Shown here one piece after another: positions 34,215-42,122 of a stretch of DNA of 64,000 nt. Positions within the stretch are counted from its first letter, which is position 1; the number at the start of each line of letters is the position of its first letter. Position numbers and translations under genes: made by a program. Source of the stretch: Clostridium sp. (lineage in GTDB: Bacteria > Bacillota > Clostridia > Lachnospirales > Lachnospiraceae). The DNA is taken from positions 86,054-150,053 of the forward strand of contig JAMPFU010000001.1 in NCBI GenBank assembly GCA_023664385.1, given 5' to 3'. A model generated the notes under the pieces. It was not told the DNA's origin. It saw only the letters and a program-made list of their open reading frames with translations, and ran no database searches.

Positions 34215-34888
34215 TATATATTCACCTTAAAATGTAGATTTGCCAGTGAAAGCAGGTCACCATTTTTTAATATTTTTTCTTTTCCTTCTTGAACTAATAC
34301 TCCATTAACACGTGTCCCTCCAGGCGCAGACATTGCTTTTACATAACATTTCCCATCACTTATTAACACTTCACAGTGTACTCTGCTTACATATGGATAA
34401 TTCAAAAACAAATCCTGGTCTATATCTCCCATTCTTCCCAACACAACGTTTTTCTGAATAAACAAAATTCTTCCTGTCTTCTTTTCAATTAACTTTACCT
34501 TCAAACAAGAATCATCTTTTTTTTCTAAAATAACATTATGCAGAATAGATTCTTCTTTCTTTTCAGGTTCATCAATATTTTCTTCTTCTATTCTGCATTT
34601 ATATAATTCATCATTTCCACAGTTAATACATTTTCGCACATCCTCATTATCCTTCAGATAATTTTTAGTCCCACACGCATTGCATTTTCTATATCTTTTA
34701 CTAAGAAGAATACTTTCAACTTCCTTGTTCTCACATTTTTTTACATTTTGTTCAGTTTTGTCAGCTATTCTTTTCTCTACAGGTGGTATAAACGTCAAAT
34801 CTTTCCCACAACTTCTGCATTTTTCTCCTCCGTACGGATTCTCACTGCTACATTTATCACAAATTACTACTCTTATAATTTTTTCCAT
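34214..34888 (-). CDS. Zinc-ribbon/FHA domain protein
   Basis: 224 residues. The first zinc ribbon uses CDKC (10-13) and CRSC (24-27), the second CNAC (69-72) and CINC (87-90). The C-terminal FHA domain runs from about residue 130: VVLGRMGDIDQDLFL, YPYVSRVHCEVLI (the conserved S-x-x-H), and APGGTRVNG (NG turn). FHA domains bind phosphothreonine, so this is the probable reader of the operon kinase. The gene overlaps the radical SAM start by one base and the upstream coiled-coil gene by 32 bases. In EssC proteins the FHA is normally fused to the ATPase; here it is a separate polypeptide. Confidence 0.92.
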   Translation of the reverse strand: MEKIIRVVICDKCSSENPYGGEKCRSCGKDLTFIPPVEKRIADKTEQNVKKCENKEVESILLSKRYRKCNACGTKNYLKDNEDVRKCINCGNDELYKCRIEEENIDEPEKKEESILHNVILEKKDDSCLKVKLIEKKTGRILFIQKNVVLGRMGDIDQDLFLNYPYVSRVHCEVLISDGKCYVKAMSAPGGTRVNGVLVQEGKEKILKNGDLLSLANLHFKVNI

Positions 34889-36080
34889 TTACCCGCCTTC
34901 TTCTATCTGCTTTTTTTGTGTTTTGTATATTTTCGGATTGCTTCCTATCAATTCGGATTTTTTTTGCAAATTCTCTGCTCGGTGGCATGTCATTTCGATT
35001 AGCGAAAAAGACACCTTTTTCCTCTAAGGCGTCTACAATTTCTGGATATTGTTCACAAAATTCAATCATTTTTTCAACAGCATGCTCTTTCTCATGTTCG
35101 CAAATTTCAGAATCTTCTCCTGTTGCTACTACTTCCATTACAATAGCACCCCTATCTGAAATCTTAACAGAAATTGCGTCACTATCACCAAATTCAAAAA
35201 CACTTTTTATAGTTCTCTTATCATCCACAGGGAATATAATATCGCTTTGAATCACTTCATGACCATATTCCAACATAACTTCACTTATTGTGTCCGAAAT
35301 ATATTTTAATTTTTCTATTTCAGCAGCCTTTTTTCTAAGTTTAGCAATTTCATCTTCTATTTCATCTACAGAATGAAATGCATCCATTGTATCTGGCTTG
35401 TGACCAAATGTTTCACAGTAGCAGACATATTCATCATAAAAGTCCATAAATTCATGATACTTTTTCTTTGAAATAAAAACAAAAGTACTTAAATCCTTTA
35501 CCGAATCATCTATATTTTTCTTTAATTCTCCTCTCTCAATCGAATTAAGCAACATCTCACAATTATGTTGTATTTTTTCCTTATCTCTCTTTAATAAACA
35601 AACCTCATTCATAAAGGAATATAGCTGTTTTTTTTGCTTTTCCTTTTCGTAATCCTCAAACGAAGCATTTAATATAATTCCCTTTTTTTCCACAGTGGAA
35701 TGTGCTATTTTTTCGGCAACCACAGTTTCACCAAATTTTCGTTTCAACTCGCAAGCAACAGACTTCATTTTTTTCAACATCGTCGTTAATTCTTCGATTT
35801 TTCTCTTTAGTTCATCTGCATCTCCACTCAAGTCAATTTTCAATTGTTCAACATATAACATCAATTTTTTTATTTCATCAGAATAAAAAGAAACATTATC
35901 TCTCACACTTGAACTGATTTCTATATCAAGTTCTTGTATTTCAGTAACTATTTTAAAAAGTTCATCTCTTACAATCTTTCTCTTATTTTTTAGCTCATCA
36001 ACTTTTTTTATACGTTCTTTTTCCAGCTCAATTTTTTTTTGTTCTGCCAGCTCGGCAGCACTATATTTTGGTCCACTCAT
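34857..36080 (-). CDS. Coiled-coil protein starting MSGPKYS, 407 aa
   Basis: An N-terminal MSGPKYSAAELAEQKKIE motif is followed by a long coiled coil (residues about 20-280; for example LKRKIEELTTMLKKMKSVACEL and LRKKAAEIEKLKYISDT). A small globular C-terminal domain follows (residues about 285-350, VFEFGDSDAISVKISDRGAIVMEVVATGE), then a basic tail. The MSGPKYS start followed by coiled coil recurs in large proteins of unknown function near EssC-like systems as far as I recall, which I cannot check here. Start ATG 36080 follows GATAGGAGG. It overlaps the next gene by 32 bases, so the frames are interleaved and cotranslated. Confidence 0.8.
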   Translation of the reverse strand: MSGPKYSAAELAEQKKIELEKERIKKVDELKNKRKIVRDELFKIVTEIQELDIEISSSVRDNVSFYSDEIKKLMLYVEQLKIDLSGDADELKRKIEELTTMLKKMKSVACELKRKFGETVVAEKIAHSTVEKKGIILNASFEDYEKEKQKKQLYSFMNEVCLLKRDKEKIQHNCEMLLNSIERGELKKNIDDSVKDLSTFVFISKKKYHEFMDFYDEYVCYCETFGHKPDTMDAFHSVDEIEDEIAKLRKKAAEIEKLKYISDTISEVMLEYGHEVIQSDIIFPVDDKRTIKSVFEFGDSDAISVKISDRGAIVMEVVATGEDSEICEHEKEHAVEKMIEFCEQYPEIVDALEEKGVFFANRNDMPPSREFAKKIRIDRKQSENIQNTKKADRRRRVNGKNYKSSNL

Positions 36081-36094
36081 TCTGTAACCTCCTA

Positions 36095-36560
36095 TCAGCT
36101 ATATAAATTCAAAATATTCAAATCTTCTTTTGCTTCCTCTATACCATTATTTATAGCTGCTATCAGATATGTTTTAACCAAATCATATGAAACCGAAGCC
36201 TCCTATCCATTAGTATATGCAACACCTATCATATGCTGTGCAACAGGAAAGCCCTTGTCAGCAGCAAATTTAATATATTGCGTATCTTTTTCAACATCTT
36301 TCAATTCCCCAGATTTGAATGGACAGTTACGTAATTTTGCCCAAAGTAGTAGTCACTTTTTTCACTACCGTATGAAATAGCTTGCATATGGCAATATAAT
36401 CTTTTTATCAAATTCTTAGGAATTCCTCCTTATTCGACTCCATACTCATACAGAGTAGCAAGATTTAACATTCCTTACAAACCATTATAAACCATTTTTA
36501 TTACTCTTTTTCCATACTCAATATGGGCATTTCTAATTCCGTATCTAAATAGTCCAAATT
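36095..36560 (-). pseudogene. Decayed Sel1-repeat gene
   Basis: The minus strand between 36560 and 36095 reads as Sel1 repeats broken by stops and a frameshift. Readable parts in order: GMLNLATLYEYGVE, stop, GGIPKNLIKRLYCHMQ, then SYGSEKSDYYFG. A one-base slip near 36335-36350 follows, then KLRNCPFKSGELKDVEKD and FAADKGFPVAQHMIGVAYTNG. After a TAG, AAINNGIEEAKEDLNILNLYS ends at TGA 36095-36097. Two TAA codons also break the upstream part. The layout matches the Sel1 gene at 21494-21811 and the repeat-like N-terminus of the gene at 36575-37627. It explains most of the 494-base gap 36081-36574; the first part near 36560 has no clear start. Confidence 0.75.
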
Positions 36561-36574
36561 AACCACCTTTTATT

Positions 36575-37627
36575 CTAAATCAAACTATTAAATGCTTCAT
36601 ATACTGCCTGATGCCATGACATTTCTTTATTGTACGCTTCTTCATCAGGTCTTCCTCCTGTAAAGAATTTCATTTTTGAAATGAACCCAACTCGATCAAA
36701 ATCTCCACTTAATACAGTGTTATACTCATTCATTTCCTTAAATGCTTTACTTGAACCAATAAAAAAGAATCTTACTCCATCATTCATAAACACAAACAGT
36801 TCATCGCAATACTGTTGTGGTGGATTCGGATGAGACACTTTTAAAGCTCTAAGCACTGTCTTATTAAGTAATCCCCCACCCTTTGATGCATCATTTTGTT
36901 CAACCATTGCAAAAAACGTGTTCATAAAGCCTCCCGATGTTAAGCTAGTAACAGATACTAAAACAGGAATTCCTCTCATCCTGCACTCTGCCTCTAAGCA
37001 CCTTTCTACTTCTCTTACAGAAATCTCCATCATGTTAGAAATACCTATAGGCTCTGCAAATTCACTTCCTAAATCATTCAATAAATAACCTGGTTCAATA
37101 ATTTCTGATGCAAAAGAAAAGTGAGAAATTTTTATTTTATTATCGACTGTTTTTTCCTGTTCAGTTATTACATTTTCAAAAAGCATCGTATTTTGAGCCT
37201 CATCGCAACCATACTTTGAGGCAATATCAAAATAATAATGACTCTTATCTTTTTCACTGTTTTTTAAAATTGAAGCATACTCTAAAGCCAAATAACCTAT
37301 TCCTGCTTTAATAGTTTCATCTATATAATCTTCTATTATGCTTCTTTTCTCTTCCCAATTAGCCTTCTTAAGATATATTTTCGCTACAGCAGAGACCGCA
37401 TAAACATTTCCCTCGTCAGCCAAACTAACAACTTTATCACTATATTCATCACCTTTCTCTGCGAAGCGAACCCAATAATCTGTCAAAATTTTCCAATGCA
37501 TTTGAAGATTTGATGTAATAATAGAATTATCAAATAAACTGCTGAATCGAGAATCATCTTCATCATATTTCCACTTGTATGATAAATCATTAACATACTT
37601 AATTTCATCTTCTAATAATTTAATCAT
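36575..37627 (-). CDS. Sel1/TPR-like protein with a C-terminal globular domain, 350 aa
   Basis: Residues about 1-165 are helical repeats of the Sel1/TPR kind (AVSAVAKIYLKKANWEEKRSI, GIGYLALEYASILKNSEKDKS, YYFDIASKYGCDEAQNTMLF). Residues 165-350 form an unrecognised mixed alpha/beta domain with VLVSVTSLTSGGFMNTFFAMV and VFMNDGVRFFFIGSSK. No signal peptide. Its start overlaps the preceding gene by 4 bases. The gene runs into the decayed Sel1 copy downstream, suggesting a former tandem. A scaffold or client-binding role in the operon is likely but unproven. Confidence 0.75.
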   Translation of the reverse strand: MIKLLEDEIKYVNDLSYKWKYDEDDSRFSSLFDNSIITSNLQMHWKILTDYWVRFAEKGDEYSDKVVSLADEGNVYAVSAVAKIYLKKANWEEKRSIIEDYIDETIKAGIGYLALEYASILKNSEKDKSHYYFDIASKYGCDEAQNTMLFENVITEQEKTVDNKIKISHFSFASEIIEPGYLLNDLGSEFAEPIGISNMMEISVREVERCLEAECRMRGIPVLVSVTSLTSGGFMNTFFAMVEQNDASKGGGLLNKTVLRALKVSHPNPPQQYCDELFVFMNDGVRFFFIGSSKAFKEMNEYNTVLSGDFDRVGFISKMKFFTGGRPDEEAYNKEMSWHQAVYEAFNSLI

Positions 37628-38304
37628 TGCATTTCCTCATTATTCTTTATATTAATGACCTGTGCTATTCTATTTAAATAATCTTTTATCACACCTTGAC
37701 CAACTCTCGCAGTTAATCTTTGTCCCGAACTCATCACAAAAAAAATTTCATCATTAATGCCTGAAACGCCGTAGGAACTGATATCATTAATGCTTGCACA
37801 AGTGGTGTCAACCAACGGAAAAATTGAAGAAATACTATTAATAATAATTCTTCTGTCCGTCACAAATAGTCTACCAATCAATCCTTCTTTTACTATTTCT
37901 TTATTCTCATCGCTTAAACTTGAATAGCTTCTTTCATCAATTTTCAAAAATGTATAGAAAAATAATTCTACTTTTTCCTCCCCCTCTACAATTAATTCTA
38001 CGGGATTAATCCCGGTAACAGGCATATTAATAAGATTAAATATTTCAGAATTAAATAAATCTACCAATTCATCAACATCTTTTTGCATGCAGAGACTTAT
38101 TTCACTTTCAATTTGCTCTTTATAGTTGTTCATTTCTTCTATTTTCTTTAATGCAATTTGTACATTAGACTCTGATAGCTCATATCTTTTTTCTTTAAGA
38201 TATTCAATAGCCTCCGCTCTAGATGCCTGTCCTCCAACAGCCCCATTTTCCCTTGATATCCGCATTTTAGCTAAATTATTTACCAAATATTCTTTAAAAT
38301 CCAT
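37624..38304 (-). CDS. First gene of the island: helical N-terminus plus PH-like C-terminus, 226 aa
   Basis: Residues 1-75 are charged helices (MDFKEYLVNNLAKMRISREN, then RAEAIEYLKEKRYELSESN). From about residue 100 the pattern VELIVEGEEKVELFFYTFLKID, then GRLFVTDRRIIINSISSIFPL, then DISSYGVSGINDEIFFVMSSG is like bacterial PH/GRAM domains (the xLFVTDRRIIxx motif is a common short-PH signature). Such domains bind membranes or proteins. It is the first gene after the promoter at 38343-38371 and overlaps the next gene by 4 bases. Function unknown. Confidence 0.78.
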   Translation of the reverse strand: MDFKEYLVNNLAKMRISRENGAVGGQASRAEAIEYLKEKRYELSESNVQIALKKIEEMNNYKEQIESEISLCMQKDVDELVDLFNSEIFNLINMPVTGINPVELIVEGEEKVELFFYTFLKIDERSYSSLSDENKEIVKEGLIGRLFVTDRRIIINSISSIFPLVDTTCASINDISSYGVSGINDEIFFVMSSGQRLTARVGQGVIKDYLNRIAQVINIKNNEEMQ

Positions 38305-38342
38305 ACCATCTCTCCCTTTTACAATCTTACCCCTATACTAAT

Positions 38343-38371
38343 AAAATACAGCAATTGTTGTATTTTGTCAA
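38343..38371 (-). promoter_or_regulatory. Promoter of the EssC/kinase operon with a palindromic operator in its spacer
   Basis: On the minus strand a consensus -35 TTGACA (38371-38366) and -10 TATTTT (38348-38343) are separated by exactly 17 bases. The spacer holds a near-perfect 20-base palindrome (38345-38364) of the form AATACA(R)CAATTG(Y)TGTATT, two mismatches from perfect symmetry. The -10 lies about 38 bases before the start of the gene at 38304. A repressor bound here would block RNA polymerase. Confidence 0.6.
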
Positions 38372-38402
38372 TATAAACACTCTCTTTTAGCGATATTTTT
38401 AC

Positions 38403-38424
38403 AACAATAAGTCATTCTATTGTT
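38403..38424. promoter_or_regulatory. Second operator-like inverted repeat, in front of the XRE gene
   Basis: AACAATA (38403-38409) and TATTGTT (38418-38424) are arranged around AGTCATTC. It shares ACAACAAT with the palindrome at 38345-38364 (read on the minus strand there). It sits just upstream of a -10 like TATACT (38431-38436), so the XRE gene at 38465 may be autoregulated. The -35 element is poor. Confidence 0.5.
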
Positions 38425-38464
38425 ACAGAATATACTTTATTATTATATTCAGGAGGTTGATTAT

Positions 38465-38800
38465 ATGCTTTCAGAACAAGGAAAAACAGACATCGGAAAA
38501 AGAATCCGTGAGGTTCGTATAGCGAATGATTATACACAGGCAGAATTTGCTGAATGTATAAATATTTCTGTTAATTTTTTATCGGAAATAGAAAACGGAA
38601 AAAAAGGAATATCATACGAAACACTGTATAACATATGTGATTATTTCACTGTGTCAGCAGACTTTATTCTTTTTGGACATATTGCAGAAATGAAACCTAC
38701 TATAAAAATAATAGAGCTGGCAAACAAGCTTTCAACGTCTGAAATCACGGCACTTACAGAATATCTGGAGGCACTAAGGAAAATGAAGGATTTACAATAA
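38465..38800 (+). CDS. XRE-family HTH regulator, divergent from the EssC/kinase operon
   Basis: 111 residues from ATG 38465, with AGGAGG 8 bases upstream; a longer in-frame TTG start at 38420 lies inside the operator. The HTH region GKRIREVRIANDYTQAEFAECINISVNFLSEIENGKKGI (split: helix-turn-helix at about residues 10-55) is clear, followed by a helical C-terminus with no other domain. Its divergent position and two palindromes in the 160-base space make it the likely local repressor of the 16-kb operon. Its signal is unknown. It is followed by a bidirectional hairpin at 38801-38905. Confidence 0.88.
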   Translation: MLSEQGKTDIGKRIREVRIANDYTQAEFAECINISVNFLSEIENGKKGISYETLYNICDYFTVSADFILFGHIAEMKPTIKIIELANKLSTSEITALTEYLEALRKMKDLQ

Positions 38801-38905
38801 AAGAAGGGCTGTCACAGTGAGGATTTGTTGTAAAAATGCAACATAAAAAGAGGGCTTGTCATAGGTAAACAGCTATAAAGTCTTTCCTGTGACAGCCCTC
38901 TTTTA
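38801..38905. terminator. Bidirectional terminator between the XRE gene and etfA
   Basis: The 3' arm CCTGTGACAGCCCTCTTTT (38886-38904) is complementary to two different 5' arms, AAGAAGGGCTGTCACAG at 38801-38817 and AAAAGAGGGCTTGTCATAGG at 38846-38865. On the plus strand it is followed by a TTTTATTTTAT run. On the minus strand the 38886/38846 pairing is followed by TTTTTATG and ends the butyrate operon. Confidence 0.7.
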
Positions 38906-38963
38906 TTTTATCGGAAGCTTTTGTGCCAAAGCACCTTCCCAAACAATTTTTATTGCATAAGAT

Positions 38964-40037
38964 TTACTTTGCAGCCTTCTCAGCCTTGATTGCCTCAGTA
39001 AGTGCAGGAACAATCTTGTTTAAGTCTCCAACGACACCGTAGTCAGCTACATCAAATATCGGTGCGTCTGCATCCTTATTGATGGCTACAATAATGTCTG
39101 ACTCCTCCATGCCTGCTACGTGCTGGATGGCACCTGAAATACCAATTGCAAAATATACATTTGGACGAACGGTCTTTCCTGTCTGTCCAACCTGAAGCTC
39201 CTTTGGCTTCCAGCCTGAATCTACAACTGCACGTGAGCATGAAACCTGTCCGCCTATTGCATCTGCAAGGTCCTCAAGTATCTTGAAGTTCTCTGATGAA
39301 CCTACACCACGTCCACCTGATACAAGAATCTTAGCGTCCATAATATCCTTAATGTCTGAAACTGCCTTGGCAACCTCAAGAATTTCAACATATCTGTTGT
39401 TTGGCGTAAAGCCAGGATTGTAGTTGATAACCTCTGCCTTAGCGCCTTCTGTCTTGTCAAGCTTCTGCATAACGCCAGGACGTACCGTTGCCATCTGAGG
39501 ACGGTTGTCAGGACATGCAATTGTAGCGATTGTGTTACCGCCAAATGCAGGACGAGTCATAAGAAGCTGGTTGTGCTTCTGCTCCTTTCCAGGAATTGGA
39601 TTGATTGGGAAATCGCCAATCTCAAGCAATGTACAGTCTGCTGTAAGACCGGTTGCCACTCTTGCTGAAACAGTAGGACCAAGATCACGGCCGATTGCCG
39701 TTGCACCGACCAAAACAATTTCCGGCTTGTATTCATTGATAACTGATGCAAGTGCATGTGCATATGGCTCAGTTCTGTAATTTTTAAGCTCAGGGTCGTC
39801 AACAACAATAACCCTGTCTGCACCGTAAGCGGCAAGCTCATCTACAAGACCTGAAACCTCAGAGCCGATTAAAACTGCCGTAACCTGTGCATCTAACTTA
39901 GAAGCAAGTCTCTTACCTTCGCCGATAAGCTCGAAGGAAATACCGCTTAATACATTATCTACCTGCTGTGCAAAGACGAATACGCCCTTGTATTTTTCCA
40001 TTTCTTCTGCGTTCATTGCGCCCATTTTATTCACCAC
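38964..40037 (-). CDS. etfA: Electron transfer flavoprotein alpha subunit
   Basis: 357 residues. The C-terminal FAD-binding part is clear: [70 protein letters not shown]. EtfA with EtfB transfers electrons from NADH to both ferredoxin and butyryl-CoA dehydrogenase in bifurcating complexes of butyrate producers. Last gene of the thl-crt-hbd-bcd-etfB-etfA operon, 14 bases after etfB. The bidirectional hairpin follows. Confidence 0.96.
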   Translation of the reverse strand: MVNKMGAMNAEEMEKYKGVFVFAQQVDNVLSGISFELIGEGKRLASKLDAQVTAVLIGSEVSGLVDELAAYGADRVIVVDDPELKNYRTEPYAHALASVINEYKPEIVLVGATAIGRDLGPTVSARVATGLTADCTLLEIGDFPINPIPGKEQKHNQLLMTRPAFGGNTIATIACPDNRPQMATVRPGVMQKLDKTEGAKAEVINYNPGFTPNNRYVEILEVAKAVSDIKDIMDAKILVSGGRGVGSSENFKILEDLADAIGGQVSCSRAVVDSGWKPKELQVGQTGKTVRPNVYFAIGISGAIQHVAGMEESDIIVAINKDADAPIFDVADYGVVGDLNKIVPALTEAIKAEKAAK

Positions 40038-40051
40038 TTTTCCTTTTAAAA

Positions 40052-40831
40052 TTAAATAACATGTTTATCTTTAAGCTTTCCTACGATATATGCTACCGGA
40101 TCAGCATCCTCCGGTGCCATTTCGCCCTGACCCTTCTTAACCTTGTCAGATGCCTTGGCAATCTTTGTAGGCGAACCATTCAAACCGATATTTGAATCGT
40201 CAACATCAATAAGATCTGCCCTTCCCAGTGTCGTAATCTCTGACTCAACCGCCTTGAAAATTCCACCAGGAGTCATATATCTTGGCTCATTTAATTCTGA
40301 AAGAGCTGTGATAAGACATGGCAGCTTGGCTTTAAGCATATGATATCCATCATCATACTGACGCTTAACAACAATGCTGTCATTTTCTAATTTAATTTCC
40401 TGTGCATATGAAATAACCGGAAGTCCAAGATGCTCTGCAATCTGTGGTCCAACCTGTGCAGTATCTCCATCAATAGCCTGACGTCCCGTAATAATAAGGT
40501 CGTACTCAAGCTTTCTTAAAGCGCCTGCAAGTGTAGTTGATGTAGCCCATGTATCAGCACCACCAAGCACTCTGTCTGTTACGAGAACACCCTTGTCAGC
40601 ACCCATTGCTATTGCTTCCTGAAGAACATCTGCTGCCTTTGGAAGTCCCATTGTAAGAACCGTAACCTCAGCTCCATATTCATCCTTTAATCTAAGTGCA
40701 GCCTCAAGACCAGCCTTATCATCCGGATTCATAATTGTGAGCATTGCTCCTCTATCTAATGTACCATCCGGGTTAAACTTAACTCCACCCTTCGTATCAG
40801 GTACCTGCTTTATACAAACGACAATTTTCAC
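40052..40831 (-). CDS. etfB: Electron transfer flavoprotein beta subunit
   Basis: 259 residues, full length. Typical N-terminal IVVCIKQVPDTKGGVKFNPDGTLDR and central LIITGRQAIDGDTAQVGPQIAEHLG, with GTLDRGAMLTIMNPDDKAGLEAAL also conserved. It binds one FAD (bifurcating type) and pairs with EtfA. It lies between bcd and etfA in a tight operon. The start at 40831 follows AGGAGGTACTTAACGTG-like spacing. Confidence 0.96.
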   Translation of the reverse strand: MKIVVCIKQVPDTKGGVKFNPDGTLDRGAMLTIMNPDDKAGLEAALRLKDEYGAEVTVLTMGLPKAADVLQEAIAMGADKGVLVTDRVLGGADTWATSTTLAGALRKLEYDLIITGRQAIDGDTAQVGPQIAEHLGLPVISYAQEIKLENDSIVVKRQYDDGYHMLKAKLPCLITALSELNEPRYMTPGGIFKAVESEITTLGRADLIDVDDSNIGLNGSPTKIAKASDKVKKGQGEMAPEDADPVAYIVGKLKDKHVI

Positions 40832-40844
40832 GTTAAGTACCTCC

Positions 40845-42011
40845 TTAATTTAAGATGTTAGCAGAGATAACCATACGCTGTACTTCTGAAGTACCCTCGT
40901 AAATCTCTGTAATCTTAGCATCACGCATCATACGCTCTACGTCATATTCCTTGATGTAACCGTATCCACCATGTAACTGAACACACTTCGTTGTCACTTC
41001 CATGGCAACCTCTGCTGCATACAGCTTAGCCATAGCAGCCTCAACTGAATAGGAAGTCTTGTGATCCTGCTGATACTGTGCCTTCTTCATTGCAGCCTTA
41101 TATACAAGAAGCTTTGCAGCCTCAACCTTTGTAGCAAGGTCAGCAAGAACAAACTGTGTATTTTGGAACTGTGCAATTGTTCTGCCGAACTGCTTTCTTT
41201 CCTTAACATAGTTGATTGTAGTCTCAAGTGCGCCCTCTGCAAGACCAAGTGCCTGTGCCGCAATACCGATACGTCCTCCGTCAAGGGTATGCATGGCAAT
41301 TCCAAAGCCCTTGCCCTTTTGTCCAAGCAGGTTATCCTTTGGAATACGGCAGTCAGTGAAAATAAGCTCGTAGGTAGATGATGCGCATATACCCATCTTA
41401 TTTTCCTTTGTACCAAATGTAAATCCCGGAGTTCCCTTGTCAACGATAAATGCTGAGATTTCCTTCATCTTTCTTCCACGCTTCTCAACAATTCCGGTAA
41501 CGGCAATAACGATATATACGTCTGCTTCCTTACCGTTTGTGATAAAGCACTTTGAGCCGTTCAGTACCCACTCGTCGCCGTCAAGAACAGCCTTTGTCTG
41601 CTGTCCCTGTGCATCCGTACCTGCACCAGGCTCAGTAAGTCCGAAAGCACCAAGCTTCTTTCCTGAAGCAAGGTCAGGAAGGTACTTTGCCTTCTGCTCT
41701 GGTGTGCCGTAGGTCTGGATTGGGTCTACGCAAAGTGATGTATGTGCTGACACAATAACACCTGTCGTACCACAAACCTTTGAAAGCTCCTCAACACACA
41801 TAACATATGTAAGAGGGTCGCATCCCTGTCCTCCGTCTTCCTTTGCAACAGGAATACCTAAGAAGCCGTATTTAGCCATTTTTTCTACAGTCTCTCTTGG
41901 GAATCTGTGTTCCTCGTCAATTTCCTGAGCAAGAGGCTTAACTTCATTCTGCGCAAATTCCCTGAAAAGATTTTGCGCCATTTCATACTTCTTGTCTAAA
42001 GTGAAATCCAT
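40845..42011 (-). CDS. bcd: Butyryl-CoA dehydrogenase (short-chain acyl-CoA dehydrogenase)
   Basis: 388 residues from ATG 42011 (MDFTLDKKYEMAQ), which has GGAGGAATAATTAGA upstream; a longer frame from 42101 has no good start. Acyl-CoA dehydrogenase signatures: FGLTEPGAGTDAQGQQT, and the C-terminal VERMMRDAKITEIYEGTSEVQRM with the catalytic-base Glu in IYEGTSE. It reduces crotonyl-CoA to butyryl-CoA. With EtfAB it couples the reaction to ferredoxin reduction. It sits between hbd and etfB; hairpins occupy the 111-base gap to hbd. Confidence 0.94.
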   Translation of the reverse strand: MDFTLDKKYEMAQNLFREFAQNEVKPLAQEIDEEHRFPRETVEKMAKYGFLGIPVAKEDGGQGCDPLTYVMCVEELSKVCGTTGVIVSAHTSLCVDPIQTYGTPEQKAKYLPDLASGKKLGAFGLTEPGAGTDAQGQQTKAVLDGDEWVLNGSKCFITNGKEADVYIVIAVTGIVEKRGRKMKEISAFIVDKGTPGFTFGTKENKMGICASSTYELIFTDCRIPKDNLLGQKGKGFGIAMHTLDGGRIGIAAQALGLAEGALETTINYVKERKQFGRTIAQFQNTQFVLADLATKVEAAKLLVYKAAMKKAQYQQDHKTSYSVEAAMAKLYAAEVAMEVTTKCVQLHGGYGYIKEYDVERMMRDAKITEIYEGTSEVQRMVISANILN

Positions 42012-42122
42012 TCTAATTATTCCTCCATTACTTATAGTTATAAATCGGAACATCACCGCATTTAAGCTATGCTTTGTGAAAGCGATGATGCGGTATCTCA
42101 AGTTTTTTAAAGCTTGAGTTGG

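Noticed and set aside
36095-36560. TAG recoding, because two decayed frames in the window contain in-frame TAG
   Set aside because: The Sel1 remnant also has TAA stops and a frameshift, the 19475-19726 frame has no start, and intact genes such as the RiPP peptide end in TAG, so amber read-through is not supported.
18286-38800. Integrative element with integrase, att sites or IS ends
   Set aside because: No integrase, transposase, tRNA or clear direct repeats at the edges were found, although composition and RhuM suggest past transfer.
42012-42101. Longer N-terminus for Bcd
   Set aside because: It extends into the hairpin region without homology; GGAGG and the family start point to ATG 42011.
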